From NCBI GenBank assembly GCA_009602735.1, contig WELA01012513.1:281578-345577 (forward strand): a stretch of 64,000 bases of DNA, read 5' to 3'. Of the stretch, positions 52,275-64,000 are shown piece by piece (positions within the stretch are counted from its first letter, which is position 1; each line of letters begins with the position of its first letter). This stretch comes from Mesotaenium endlicherianum. Taxonomy: Eukaryota > Streptophyta > Zygnematophyceae > Zygnematales > Mesotaeniaceae. The notes under the pieces are model-generated. The model had not been told where the DNA came from and made no database searches. It saw nothing but the letters and a program-made list of their open reading frames with translations. Both the position numbers and the translations under genes were made by a program.

Positions 52275-55200
52275 ATGGAGGCTGGAAAGCTACAATCTGC
52301 CAACAAGGCGGCGGCATTCAAGAAGAAAGAAGAGTTAGCACTAGCTGGTCGCCGAAAGGTACATGATCATTCTTCCAGTACACTTGTGCATGTGCATTTG
52401 GATATACTTTTGCATCGGCAATGAGTAAGGACTTGAGGAACTTGCCAAAGTGCAAGCCGACGCAGTCAGGTGTGGTTTCTCATCTGAGAATCATATGAGG
52501 GGGGATTTCTGAGGTGGCGCAGCTCGAAGAGTTCCGCAACAAGAAGAAGATCGCTTCCACAGAGAAGGCAAGGAATTGTGTGCCTGTGGTTCAGGCTTCG
52601 ACCCCCCAGGTTGCAGTTGTAGCTTCTCAATTGTCTAAAGCTGTCGAAAGGGTATCTCCATTTGTTCAAGCACCCCCACCCCCTCCCCAATTCCGACCCA
52701 CCCCAGTCACGCATAATATCAACGGCAGTGCAGATGCAGCTGTTCAACAGTTGGATAGCCTCACATCGAGCTATGTTGGAGGGGGAGGTAGACCATTAGT
52801 AAATGGGCACCATGTCCCTTCACCTCCACCGGCACAGAGTAAGGTCACAGGCCAACAAGTTTCTGGCAGTGGTTATGGCCCTACTGCTTTTGCTGCAAAT
52901 GGACCGTTGGTGTCAGTCCACAGGTCAGGAGGCATTCCTCACCAGGCCCCCCTCTGGCAGCTTCCTGCTCGCCCTAACTATCAGGGATTGCCGAGCATGC
53001 CTGCAAGACCGTCGCATAGCTCTGCCGGTGCAGAGCACCTGGGCAGTGGGGCAGTGTCAGCTCGTCCTATGGTGGGCGACAGCCGACAAAGCATGCCTCA
53101 CGTGACACCCTCCATCACTTCACCACGCTCCTCACAAGCACCTGGTGTTCCTGGTGCCTCCCCTCTCCCATCAGGCCTGGGGGGAACCTTGCCACCTCCA
53201 CCTTTCGGTCTCTCTAGACAAACCTCGGGACCTCAAGCACAGCTGAAAGACGCGCAGAAACCCGCTGAGCCTGTCATCCAACCTACTGTCGTTGCTCCTG
53301 AGTCCCCTCCAGCAGATGCTGGTAGTCTACCGCTGGGTCTGCCCCCTGATTTCGCCCTGGATCCTTTGGAGATCCTTGGAAGTGCTGTATCGGCAGACGA
53401 GGAAGTTAGGGCGGGTCCTTCCCCGGCAGCTTCGTATAGCAAAGGCCCGGCATCCCAGATTCCATGGAGTAATTTTGCCGAGGATGAAACGTTCATAATA
53501 GGGGCGGCAGAAAGAACGGAGGATGCCATTGACCCGGAGCTGGAGGGCAAGGATGTCAATGCTGGAGAGGGACAGCTTGTTAAGGTGGAAAGTGTGGCGC
53601 TGAAGCTGGATAGCAAGGATGTCAGTACTAGGGACGGACAGCTGAATAAGGTGGAATCCGAGGTTATATCCTACAATCATTTTCAGGAAGGAGAGGCCGG
53701 CAGCAAGGTCCGAACTGACGCTTCCGCTGGAGTGGGAAGTTTGGCCGAAGAAGGATCCTCCCGCTTGTTCGACAAGAATAAGCGAACAAATGGTGCAGCA
53801 CAGGGTGAAAGCACGAGGTCTGACACTTCCAACGGAACAGGAAGTGTGGCAGAAGAAGAATCCTCCCGCTTGTTCGTCGAGACTAAGCAAGCAAATCGTG
53901 CAGTACAGGGGCAAAGCACGAGGTCTGAGGACATTCCCGGTGTTGCAAGGGAGCCCCCTATTGGAGGTCGGGAAGTGGCAGCAGACGAACAAGCAGAGGC
54001 TGGTTCAGGTGCCATTGATAGGGAGGAGGCTAGTCATGTTCCCAAAGCAAGGCCAAGTTGGCTGCTGGAAGAAGACCCTTTGAATCCTTTTGCCAAGGCA
54101 AAGCCAAGTTGGCTGCAGGGGGAAGCCCCTCTGTATTCCAATCTCAGAGCTGAGCCCCCTGCCTCTCACCCTCTTCCTCCACCCTTCTCATCATATGGCA
54201 GCCAAGAGGCACATGTACCAAATAAGCCCTTCTCTCGTCCCCTCCCTCCCCTTCCCCCCCCTCCTCATCCGAACAACGAAGGGGCCAGCAAGGATGAGCT
54301 GCAGCCAAAGCCTTTCTGGTCCAAGCCATCCGATAGCAGAGGGAGTACTTACAGCTTCCTGCCACCAGCGAGAGAAGGAAAGCCCGTGGTTGACAGCGCG
54401 GGCGCTTCAGCTTCCCACGCAGCAAACGGGACGGGGGGATTGAGTTCACCTGGTTTGGCATTCACGTCAGTCGACAGCGACTCCAGTTCGACGTCGGCAG
54501 CGGGTGACTCGCTGGGTTACACCAAGAAGAAGAAGCTGGCAGCCAACGGAACCCCCCATGGGCCTGGGCATGCCTTTCCCAGGCCCGCTTCATTGAGCAG
54601 CTCACCCTCATCCTCGTCATCATCTCCTCCACCTCCTCCTCCTGCTGCTGCTGCGCCATCGCGTGCCCCTGTGGTCCCCACCTCCACTTCTCCTGCAAGG
54701 GACGCCAAGTCCACCCCCCCGCCACTGCATCCCACCCTGCCTGCTGCTTATGGCAACCATTCGGCACCTGTGTCAGCCTCAGCGTCAGCCTCAGCCCTCA
54801 TCGCTGCGAGGGCCAAGGAGGTGGACCGGGCGAGAGATGCAGGTTACGTACCCCCCCCGCCAACGTCTCGTCTGCTGCCGAGGGAGGAAAGGATGAACGG
54901 GAAGGCGGAGGACAAGGCGGCCGCTGCGCGCACCTCTGCCTCCTCCCACCTCTCCACTGCTGCCTCGGGAAACAGCGAGTTTGCTGCCCTTGAACAGGTT
55001 CGGACCACTACCCCGACTCCCCGTGGGATTGGGGGGTGGGGGGTGTGTGGGGACGGAACAATCCAGCACTTGCGCATGCACTGATACACGCTCCATGCAG
55101 GCCACTCTGGCAGCTGGGCCTCACAGGAAGGAGCTGCCTGTGCTGTGCTCTGCTGTGTGTGGGGGGGGGTGTGNTCATTGAGCAGCTCACCCTCATCCTC

Positions 55201-56142
55201 GTCATCATCTCCTCCACCTCCTCCTCCTGCTGCTGCTGCGCCATCGCGTGCCCCTGTGGTCCCCACCTCCACTTCTCCTGCAAGGGACGCCAAGTCCACC
55301 CCCCCGCCACTGCATCCCACCCTGCCTGCTGCTTATGGCAACCATTCGGCACCTGTGTCAGCCTCAGCGTCAGCCTCAGCCCTCATCGCTGCGAGGGCCA
55401 AGGAGGTGGACCGGGCGAGAGATGCAGGTTACGTACCCCCCCCGCCAACGTCTCGTCTGCTGCCGAGGGAGGAAAGGATGAACGGGAAGGCGGAGGACAA
55501 GGCGGCCGCTGCGCGCACCTCTGCCTCCTCCCACCTCTCCACTGCTGCCTCGGGAAACAGCGAGTTTGCTGCCCTTGAACAGGTTCGGACCACTACCCCG
55601 ACTCCCCGTGGGATTGGGGGGTGGGGGGTGTGTGGGGACGGAACAATCCAGCACTTGCGCATGCACTGATACACGCTCCATGCAGGCCACTCTGGCAGCT
55701 GGGCCTCACAGGAAGGAGCTGCCTGTGCTGTGCTCTGCTGTGTGTGGGGGGGGGGTGTGGGGGTGTGGGGGGGGTGTGGAGGGCAGTACATAGAGGACTT
55801 GACGCAGGAGAAGTTTGCTCTCCAGCGCGCCCTCGATGCGGCGCGGGCTCTGGCGGAGTCGCTGGCTCAGGAGAACTCTGCCCTCACAGACGACTTCAAC
55901 AACCAGGTATGCTCTGCCCGTCTTCTGGCGTCCGTGGTGGTAGGGAGTGAGTGCCTGCTTGTGTCGGGATGTGAAACGCCTCCCACAGCCAACCTTCCCT
56001 GTGCTTCGCTCGTGACCACCTGCATGCAGCGGCAGCAGTTGGGATGCTACTGCATCGGGTTGGGGAAGTGTGCGAGACGACGGCAATGGTACGCCAAACT
56101 ACTTGGCGTTCTCTCACATATGTGTGTCGCTTGTGGGCGCAC

Positions 56143-56176
<34 letters not shown>

Positions 56177-59100
56177 GGAGGGGTGCTGGCGCAGCTCAAG
56201 GAGGAGATTGAGCTGAAGAACGCGGAGATTAAGGCCCAGAAGGTGTGCTTGCTCATTGCTCCTGATTGAGTCTGAGACAGTTTCCTTCTGACCCCTGCTG
56301 GTTTGCAGGCTCAGCTGCCCGCTCGGGCCGCCCCACTGCGTTCTGTTCGGCAGCAGCGCAGATTCGTGTGGCCCTGCTGGGGCCGCATCAGATGACTGTC
56401 TGAGACTGCCTTGTCATAGCCCTGGATAGTTCCCATCTGCTCTGTTCTGCTCACGCTCTATCCTCTCTTTCTTCATTTCCCTCTTGGTACAGTCGTCAGG
56501 TGGCTGCACGTGACCCTGGGGGACGAGCAGTCTTGACGGGAGGAAATGAGAGCGTGTGTGCTGTGGGGGGCGGTGCAGCTGGTGATGGCGAGCGCGCGCA
56601 GCGAGAGGGAGCGGGCGGTGCAGGAGTGCGCGGCTGCCAACGAGCGCTCTCAGGCTCTCGCCGCCGAAGTCATCGCCCTCGAGGAGCGCGTGAGAGATTC
56701 TTCTTTCCTTCCCCTTTCCTCCCTGCTCTGCTCTGCTGTTCCCTTTCTCGTCTCACTCGCAGAACTAGCGTGCGATCGAGTCACGGCAGGCCATCCTGAG
56801 GTTCACCTTTTTGAGCGAGAGTTGCCTCTCGAGTGTTATCTCCTCGATTGTTACCTCCCTGAGTGTCACCCTTCCCCGTGCCACCTTCCCGAGTGTTTAT
56901 TCTATCGAGTGTCTGCTACCTGAGGGTTACCTGCTCTGACCACATTTGGTGTGTCTCAAGCTGGACTGAGAGTGAGGCGGGAGGCATGCCTGTGCATGTG
57001 AATGTGTGCTATAGCTGCAGCTGTCCGAGGACGAAGCTTGCATCCTGCATCTGTCGGTGGAGCTCACCTTGTCAGCGGTGGGGGGAAAACCATGTCGGGG
57101 TGGGGAATGAATGCAACGGAGCAGGTGCTGAAGCTGCGGTCGCGGGAGCTTAAGGCAGAGCGCGACCTGGAGGCTCTCTCTGCCGACACCCACAGCCAGA
57201 GGTCTCTCCCCCCTGCTTGCCTGGCATTATTCCCGTGGGCACCGCTCATGGCTGCCTGTCTTTGTTGTCCTGGAAATTGCCGTCTATTTTCCACAGTGTC
57301 TCGTACATATATGCATATGGTGAATGTTTGACTTTTTTAATGTCGATGCAGATGTCGATGTACACACCACGCGGACAGAGCAGGAGTATGTGTATACTTT
57401 TCTTGAGCAACTTTGTGGGTTAGATGTCCATGCCAGCCGTGTATACAATGCGAGCGTTATATGAAAAGTTGTGGATATTAATTAGCACTCACAGTCAGGG
57501 ACAAGAATCCCCGTCGAACAAGAAACGGCCATGTGGCACACCACGCAGGAAGAAGACTGTGGATTAGTCGGTAGCAGTGACGTGTTTGAGTGGCATTTGA
57601 AGTATATATGAGGAGGGAAAGGAAAGTTCTCGTGGTTCCAAAGACTCCTCCTGCGCAGTCCACGCAGCAAGCTGTGTGTGTTTCAGGGGTGGGTCAAACA
57701 GGGTGGTCGTGCACTGTGGTTATGGTCCTGCTACAGATTGTGCCCTTACCACGATGCATGTGCGTTTGCGGATGTGCGGATGTGCGTGTGTGAGAGTGCG
57801 CCTGTGTCTGAGAGAGTGTTCTCGTGCTGTGAACATACTTGGCAGAAGCTTTTTGCTGTGGCGGTTGGGAATTTGAGAGACACACTGAGGTGGGGGTGTT
57901 AATTCTGGCGCTGACTGCGCGGTGGTGGTGGTGGTGGTGGTGGTGGTGGTGGTGCAGGCGGACAATCGCAGCGCTGGAGAAGGACCGCGCGAACCTGCGC
58001 TCCCTCATCAGCAACCTCCAGGAAGGTATGGCCGCCCCCTAGTTCTGCCCCCCCCCCCAGAGATTCCTTTGAGCACTATGGAGAGGAGAGGCAGCTGCCA
58101 GAAAGGGCCAGGTCCAGGTCCAGGTGGCGCACACATAAAGGAGCTGCAGCACCAAGGGCTCCGGGGTCTGCAGAAAAGTAGGTGTTGTGTGTGCGCGCGC
58201 GTCGGTGTAGTGTTGCTGATGTGTCGCTGTTGTCGGGGAGCAGAGAAGGGAGTGCTGCAGCAGCGCATCCGCAAGGCCACCGTGGGCGGCGTTCTCCACG
58301 ACATGCGCTCCTCCTCCTCCTTGTCTCCGCCGGCTGCCTCGTCGCCGCCTCCAGGTGCCGCCACGGCCGAGACCCAGAGCGATGATGCGGCGGCCTCCTC
58401 TGCGCGCTCTCACGGTAACTTCCCCCGCCTCTGCCACCTGGCCTCCCGGTGTGGTTGCAGAGATACTTCCGCACCGTTGGTTCACATGCTGTTGCCGCCC
58501 TCTGCTGGTGGTGCAGCTGGCAAGTGTGTGTGCCGTGTGTGCGGCTCTGCTTTGTGGCTGTGCTGCAGTGATGCCCGAGGCTTAGAGCATATGCTTTATG
58601 TGCTGCTGTGGGGGGGTTGTTCAGCAGAGGAGGGGGAGGCTGCTCCCTCTTCGGCGTCGTTGTCATCAGAGGCGCCTCAGCCAGACTCGGCCGCCCTGCT
58701 GGTTGCGCCGTCCTCCTCGGCCTCCCCAGGCGCTCCCGACGCCCGCGCCTCGGAAGCCGCAGCGTCGTTGCACTCAGACGAGCGCGGCTCTCGAGAATTG
58801 CACGACGTGGAGGAGGGGCAGCAAGATGGGGTCACCCACGCCTCTCCTCCTCCTGCTGCTGTTGCTGCTGCTGCTGCTGCCCAGTCCCCTGCCCTTCCTC
58901 CCCCTCCTCCTTCCCCTTCCCCTCCACAGGTGCAGGAGGAGAGCAGTACAGAAGAGGCGGTGGAGGATGCGACAGGCACAGCCGGGGCAGAACCCACTGT
59001 GGGCCGCGGGGATGTAGAGGCTGAGGGTGACGCATCTAGTGGAGGCGCGCGCTCACTAGAGGCCAGAGACGAAGGAGAGGGAGAGGGAGAGGGCGAGAGA

Positions 59101-60752
59101 GACGTGGGGTCAAAGGAGAGCAGGGAGGAGGGGAGTCACAGCGGCAGAGGCGACGCTGGAGCCGGCAGCAGCCGCAGCCTGGAGAGAGTGGCGGCGGCGA
59201 TGACGGCTGCTGCGTTGGCGGCGGCGGCGTCCACCCCGCGCAGCATCGAGGAGGCGCGGCGCAGCAGCAGCCTGTCGCTCCGCGGGGACCACTTCCTGGC
59301 AGCGCATCCCGCCTCGCTGGAGGTGCTCTCGTGCGACGAGATGCAGCGCCTGGAGAGCATCAACCAGCTCATCGCGGAGGTGCGCACCGCCACCGTTTTA
59401 TCCCATTGTTTGGCAGGCGGCCCACACTAAGCAGACTGCGCTTGTGCGGAGCTGCACTCATATGCTCACTCACTCAGCTGGCCTGTGAGGAAGGAAGCGG
59501 CAGCACTGCTGTAGTGCCTAACAAGTAGCCTGCCTGGTGCTTTGTGAATGTTGTTTTTTTTTTTTTCCTTTTCTGGGGGCGGGGCAGATAGCGGAGGAGA
59601 GGCAGGCGTTGGCACGGGCGCTGGANGAACTGCAAGTATAGCTGCACATCAATCAGTGGCTTCATAAAGCGCTGTTAACCACGAGACACCCGCGGGCATG
59701 GCAGCCTGCAGAGACCACTCCTCTTGGAGAGGGGGCTGCCGACAGCGCCTACTAACTGAGATGGGTGGGCAGAATTAGGGCAGCAGGAGCAGCAGCTGCG
59801 GTAGCAGTAGCAGCAGGCTGTGCGCATCGCTGACAGCTCGACGTAGCCGCGTGTGTGGAGGTGCTGCGGCAGGCGTCTAACGAGGAGCTCTCGCGCAAGC
59901 TGGCGGCGCAGACACAGCACCTGGAGCTCACAGTGGCCCGGAGAAACACTGGCTCTGCCGCCGCCGCCACCGCCCTGCAACAGGCTGCTGCGGCGCCCCC
60001 GGTGTCTCCGGCCGGGACGCCCTCGGCGGCAGCTGCGGCCGCAGCAGCTGCTGCCGGCATCGAGTACATCGACGAGGGCGACGAGGTGAGAGGCCCTCCG
60101 CAATAATTCCCCTCTCCCCTCCCCCCTCTCCCCTCTCCCCTCTCCCCTCTCTCCTTTCTCAGTGGCAGTGGTCTCATGGCGGACTCCACAGTATCTCGCC
60201 GTGGAGATGCCAAGTACAAGCCTTTGGATCAGACTTGCCTGCTGCTTGAGGAATCACTGCGAGCGATTGGTATCCTTCCATTGCATGCGCTTATGCATTT
60301 GCGCCCATGCTCACTCCAGGTCCTCTTGCGAGTGGCTCATTGGTGCTAACTATACATAGAAACTTGGGATTTGGGCTCGTTCAGCCGAGATAAAGTTGCC
60401 GGGTGAGGCTGCTGGTCATTGGGAACTGCAATCTTCAGACAGGCTGAATGGACTTGGGGTGTCATTGTCTGATGATTGACATGTGGCTAAATTTCATGCT
60501 ACGTGTCAATCAACGCACTTGTTTCTGGATGGACCTTATTGGAGGTGACAGTGAGGTTCAGTTCTGGCCGGCCTGTTATTCCTCGCTTCGGCTGTATATA
60601 GCCTTTTGTGTGGCATATCTGATGGCTGATGGTGGTTTCTATCTTGTCAGGTGGCTGAGCGAATGCTTGGATGGATCCTAAACATTTTGCCGGGAGGTCG
60701 CTCGAAACAGCCAAAAGAGAGAAGGCTGTCACAGTCAGCCGGCGATAACTAG
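52275..60752 (+). CDS. BLI: BLISTER-like coiled-coil protein
   Basis: BLISTER is a plant protein that interacts with the Polycomb methyltransferase CLF and also affects stress responses. Twelve exons: 52275-52358, 52523-54997, 55787-55906, 56177-56242, 56579-56689, 57125-57201, 57958-58025, 58244-58414, 58625-59379, 59588-59635, 59837-60085 and 60651-60752 (TAG). The N-terminus LEEFRNKKKIASTEKAR is the family's basic start. Exon 2 is a long Ser/Pro-rich disordered region. Exons 3-11 form the coiled coil (YIEDLTQEKFALQRALDAAR, LKLRSRELKAERDLEAL, ELSRKLAAQTQHLEL). The last exons give YIDEGDE|VAERMLGWILNILPGG, the family signature C-terminus. Exons 8-9 add Ala/Ser-rich inserts not typical of land plants. 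Acceptors at exons 9 and 11 have near alternatives. An N lies in exon 10 (59626). Confidence 0.88.
54590..55759 (+). repeat. 585-bp direct duplication joined at a single N
   Basis: 54590-55173 and 55175-55759 are the same sequence, differing only in the length of a terminal G run (9 versus 10). The single N (55174) is the junction. The duplicated unit covers the 3' end of BLISTER exon 2 and the start of the next intron. The second exon copy has no acceptor. Most likely an assembly artefact from an unmerged contig overlap. Confidence 0.92.
56144..56173. repeat. (TG)n microsatellite at a splice acceptor
   Basis: 15 uninterrupted TG units end directly in GCAG, the acceptor of BLISTER exon 4. 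The repeat therefore replaces the usual pyrimidine tract. Confidence 0.95.
57921..57953. repeat. (GGT)n microsatellite at a splice acceptor
   Basis: 11 uninterrupted GGT units end in GCAG, the acceptor of BLISTER exon 7. Here too no pyrimidine-rich tract is present. Confidence 0.95.
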
Positions 60753-62825
60753 TGGAAAATTGGGAATGAAATAATGGCTTGTCAAGTGCTGAAGGACCAT
60801 TTAGGTGACAAATGGAACTGATCCCTATGTATTCTAGTGCCTTAGAGACAGCGAGCTATTTGTCATAAGAGGCTCCCACCGCGCAGGTAAAGCTTATATT
60901 ATCAGACTGTTTAGTAAACCTCTCAGTCTTTCAATTTGGGAGCTGTGCTGTGCTTTCCTGGTGAGCGCATTCGACATCAAAATTACTCATGCTTGGTGTT
61001 TGAGCTCAGAGGAGCAGAGAAGACTTTCAAGGCTCGTGCTTTGTGCTGGCTCAAGGATTTTCCAGGCGCAAGCGCTCATGATGACTGAATAACACAAACG
61101 AGATTTTATCTTTTCCATGAAGCAGGAGCAGTCATCACTGCAAGTCTCGCAATACGGTGGCATCAAGGAACCCGGTCGTGTAGTCTCACTGACGTTGGTT
61201 GACTAGGAAAAAGTCGGGAAGTTCCTCAAGTATAGCTGGTTGCTAACTGGTTGCTGTCGACCGTGTGGAGCAAGCGGCAGAGCCTACAAATGGATGATTA
61301 ATTGGTTGTTCTTGCACGCCTCACATTAAGCTAGCTTGCGAGTATCAGGTGACATTTTGAATCCCCCACTGCCTACTGAAGAACACAACGCTTAGCTAAG
61401 CCCATTTTATAGCTTTTGCGGCTATGTCTTCATCAGGAGGTTCAATGTAACATGCTTGTCAATTATTGTCCTAATTGGAGAGACCATGCGGGCACAGGTC
61501 CATTTGCCTAGCTTCTGGGGATCATAAACTGCTCCTCATATATAAAGAAGCAATGTGCGGAGACGAGAGTGCAAGTGCTGGAGAAATGAACATACCAGAA
61601 AAGCGGAGCAGCAGCAGAAGGCCCAGCTTTTATTTAGCTGAAAACATGTACGTGCCTCCACTTTGTCCAACCTCCCCAAAGACCCTACATCTTTCACGTA
61701 CCGTAGTGTTCGGCTCTGTGTTGATATTGGGCCGGGCAAAGCTCCCCAGCTGCCTCCTGTGTTAGAAGGGTCCCTACTGTACGTAACTTATTCATCGGCT
61801 CGTGCCATCGATCTTTTACTTGGAAAAAGGCCGACCGTGCATGTCCAAGGTGCACAGCCTCGTTGGCCACTCCTTCTCGCACATGGCCAATACCGCCTGC
61901 AGTCTTGAGTAGGCCTACGCCCTTACTCGCACCATATGTATTGTCCTTACTTTCGCCAGACTATGCGAGCTAGACGTTTGTGATCCTCCTTCTCCCAGTT
62001 TGTATTTCGAGGTTACATTTTTAATTCCGCATAACAAAAACTCCTACAATGTGACACAAGTCCCGTATTTGGAAGCTTTACATCTTGTACCTTCATTGCT
62101 AAACACGTGGAATGACCGCGTATCCCAACTATCGATTTGGTCAACAAGGATCCCAAAAAGTTCCCCTCGAGTCACTTCCCAAGAGTGCGTCTGCATACAC
62201 GCCACCGACATCATATGTCAAATCGTGAAATAGGGTACGTACGTCCTTCACTGTCATTATCGTGCAAAATGAAGCCGGTACATCCAAGGTGGCTTCCCTG
62301 AATTGCTTTGCTCTCCGTTTGCAGAGGACTTCTACTCCAACTGGTGGGTGCTGTTTCCGCTCGTGCAAGTCCCACACGTCAATGCCAATGCTAGTCTCAA
62401 GGTCCACAAAACGCGGAGCTTATCAAAGTACACAGCTGAGGGGGTGCCCACAAGCTAACTTTTCTGACCACATCCCCATAGCCTGCCCTCACAGACTTCG
62501 GCATAATCACCTCTCTGAGCTTCGCAGCAACACTAAGGATAACAGAGTAGCAAGTAAACTGCGTCGTACTCGAGCCATTAATGACATTGCTGCTCTACTT
62601 CTAGCTTAAGAATCCCTATCGTTGAGATTGCTATTGCTGTGTGTCTAACAGCAGATGCTCAGAGTGAAAAGCTACCCGAAAGTACCTCTAGCATGTATCC
62701 TGCCACGCCCCCCTTCACAAAAAAGCTGGTGAAGGCGCAACCTCCGCCTAGCTGTTAAGATGCTCACATCACCCGCAATTTGCCACCATAGGTTGGCGAA
62801 CCTGCCAGCTGCTCCAATACAATCT
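60753..62825. other. Convergent intergenic region
   Basis: Between the BLISTER stop and the BUD13 stop on the opposite strand. Several short frames (for example around 61475-61765 and 62262-62609) show no family resemblance. No RNA gene seen. Confidence 0.5.
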
Positions 62826-63730
62826 CTACATGTCGGCGACAGACCACAGGTACGCCTCCTTTTCCAGCGCCTGCTTCTCGTTCTGGTGCTTGAACATCTC
62901 CTTCTCAAAGCCTGCGATTCCCCACACACACACACACGCGCCGCTTGCAGCGGGGCAGTCAGACGCAGATTCACAAAAGCGGGCTGTTGCCAGTCCCTCG
63001 CATAGCTGCACTTTTGTTTGAACACCCCATCAGGTTACCACCGCACTTAACAAGCGAATGCGCCACATCGCCAGTCCCACCGCGCACGCCGCTCAGCACA
63101 GCACCAATACCCAGCTCCACCTGGCACAGGCTAAGTCCCGAAGGGGGAAAAAGGAGGGGGACAAGTTGGGCACCAGTGCTGCGGTCGACGCCGTCCCAGT
63201 GGCGGCCAGGCTTGATGCCGTAGCGGTTGGGCGGCGCTCCCAGGCGGCGCTTCATCCAGCTGTACGCGGGGATGTCCTGCGGGATCTTGAAGCCCGACTC
63301 CAGCATGGCGTCGTCCGCCCCAAAGTCCGGCAGCACCGCCTCCGCCTGCTTTGCCTGCTCCGCCCACTCCCATCCCCATCCACGACGCGTCAGTCCACTT
63401 TTACCGGCTGGTGCTGGTCTTGCCGTTCCCAGCAAGCTTGCTCGACTCACCTGAGCCGATCACGGATTCATCCGCAGCGCTTTAAATTCTTAGTTCATTC
63501 TTCATACAAAATAGACATCCCCACCCCCCCCCCCCCTTCTCGTATTGTCGGGGACAAAATCATTTGAAAGGGAAATAGAATTGTGTATTTCGTCCTCGGA
63601 TGCAACAACAGCAGCAGCAGCACCAGCAGCAGCAGCGAGAGCGAGGCAGAGGCGGACCTTGACGAGGTGGGCCATGGGGTCCCCGAAGCGCACGCGCTCC
63701 TTGAGAGCTCGGTCCAGACTCGCGTCATCC
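62826..63730 (-). CDS. BUD13: BUD13 splicing factor (RES complex), 5' part off the window
   Basis: BUD13 is the core of the retention-and-splicing complex on the activated spliceosome. Three C-terminal exons are visible on the minus strand: 63658-63730 (DDASLDRALKERVRFGDPMA then HLVK), 63174-63354 (SGFKIPQDIPAYSWMKRR and APPNRYGIKPGRHWDGVDRS) and 62826-62911 (FEKEMFKHQNEKQALEKEAY then LWSVADM, stop TAG). The G|GC phase across the last intron gives DRSTG-FEKEM, exactly the family pattern. The acceptor of the middle exon (63354) is the best of two close options. The N-terminal part lies beyond 64000. Confidence 0.93.
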
Positions 63731-63930
63731 CTGCCCCCCCAAGAACTCCCTCCCCCATCCCTCGCTGTCAGCGCTTGCTTGTCTAAGGACAGCCCTTGCG
63801 CTCGATGACAGCGTGCCTCTTACGTCATGCATGCAAGGAAGTTTGTGATGTACACCAATGAACACACAAAACGCACACAAACCTACACACAGAGAGACAC
63901 AGACGCAGTGTGCGCGAGTATGTGTGTGAT

Positions 63931-64000
<70 letters not shown>
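63731..64000. repeat. BUD13 intron ending in (TG)n(AG)n microsatellite
   Basis: Intron sequence of BUD13. It has CA-rich patches, then a TG run (about 63931-63950) passing into an uninterrupted AG run (about 63950-64000) that reaches the window edge. The edge may be a contig end caused by this repeat. Confidence 0.85.

Noticed and set aside
55175-55582. A second copy of the exon-2 end of BLISTER as a real duplicated exon
   Set aside because: Identical to the first copy apart from a G run, no acceptor, and an N at the join. An assembly artefact is simpler.
57922-58624. A 500-codon open frame suggesting one large exon in BLISTER
   Set aside because: The frame reads through intron sequence and a GGT repeat. 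Splice borders and family homology place separate exons at 57958-58025, 58244-58414 and 58625-59379.
63931-64000. Terminal TG/AG run as a telomere or centromere repeat
   Set aside because: It is a simple dinucleotide microsatellite inside a BUD13 intron and does not match telomeric TTTAGGG-type units.
1-64000. CRISPR arrays, bacterial operons, rRNA genes
   Set aside because: No spaced palindromic repeat array, no operon-like packing and no rRNA signature. All genes have spliceosomal introns.

Overview
This is nuclear DNA of a green-lineage eukaryote, most likely a streptophyte, and I favour a charophyte-type alga over a seed plant. The reasons are: intron-rich genes with GT-AG junctions, a Pumilio protein with the plant-type N-terminal region, a plant-type alkaline/neutral invertase, a BLISTER homologue (a plant Polycomb-associated family), and chromodomain Ty3/gypsy retrotransposons. 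The species is inference only. There are two assembly blemishes (a 707-base N gap and a 585-bp duplication joined by a single N) plus three more isolated Ns.

Left arm (1-17.6 kb): two minus-strand genes in tandem. A Pumilio RNA-binding protein runs off the left edge (seven exons visible, PUF repeats 1-7). Upstream of it lies a twelve-exon alkaline/neutral invertase (9225-15466).

Centre (17.6-36.5 kb): one nest of retrotransposons. An old minus-strand Ty3/gypsy element (17637-36534, TSD ATTGT/GTTGT) was invaded by two plus-strand relatives. Element A (18588-26064, TSD GTTGG) itself contains a solo LTR (20936-21663, TSD CTGAC). Element C (26256-30577) lost its 5' half in a deletion that also removed part of the host element. 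The family carries an unusual extra gene, here called ORF3, between the integrase/chromodomain and the 3' LTR. It is intact at 28068-29744 (558 aa), decayed in A, and present as fragments in the outer element. ORF3 is preceded by a conserved branch-point plus 3' splice-site arrangement, followed by a conserved hairpin and polypurine tract, and separated from pol by a second polypurine tract. This is the most interesting system in the window.

36.5-45.2 kb: relic territory with a piggyBac-like transposase remnant, two TRIM-type mini-retrotransposons in opposite orientation (one with a perfect GGTAG TSD), a very diverged LTR fragment and an unexplained coding-like fragment.

Right arm (45.2-64 kb): four genes. 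NASP-type histone chaperone (+, 45239-48316) converges on a mitochondrial-glycoprotein (MAM33/p32) gene (-, 49301-51263). The latter is head-to-head with a BLISTER-like gene (+, 52275-60752), which converges on the splicing factor BUD13 (-, 62826 to beyond the right edge). Helically phased short-motif arrays lie upstream of NASP (TGTGA, about 10-bp spacing) and between the MAM33-like and BLISTER genes (GCTCGA, about 10-bp spacing). NASP (H3-H4 supply) and BLISTER (Polycomb) are both chromatin-related, and Pumilio and BUD13 both act on RNA. I see no operon-like functional linkage between neighbours.
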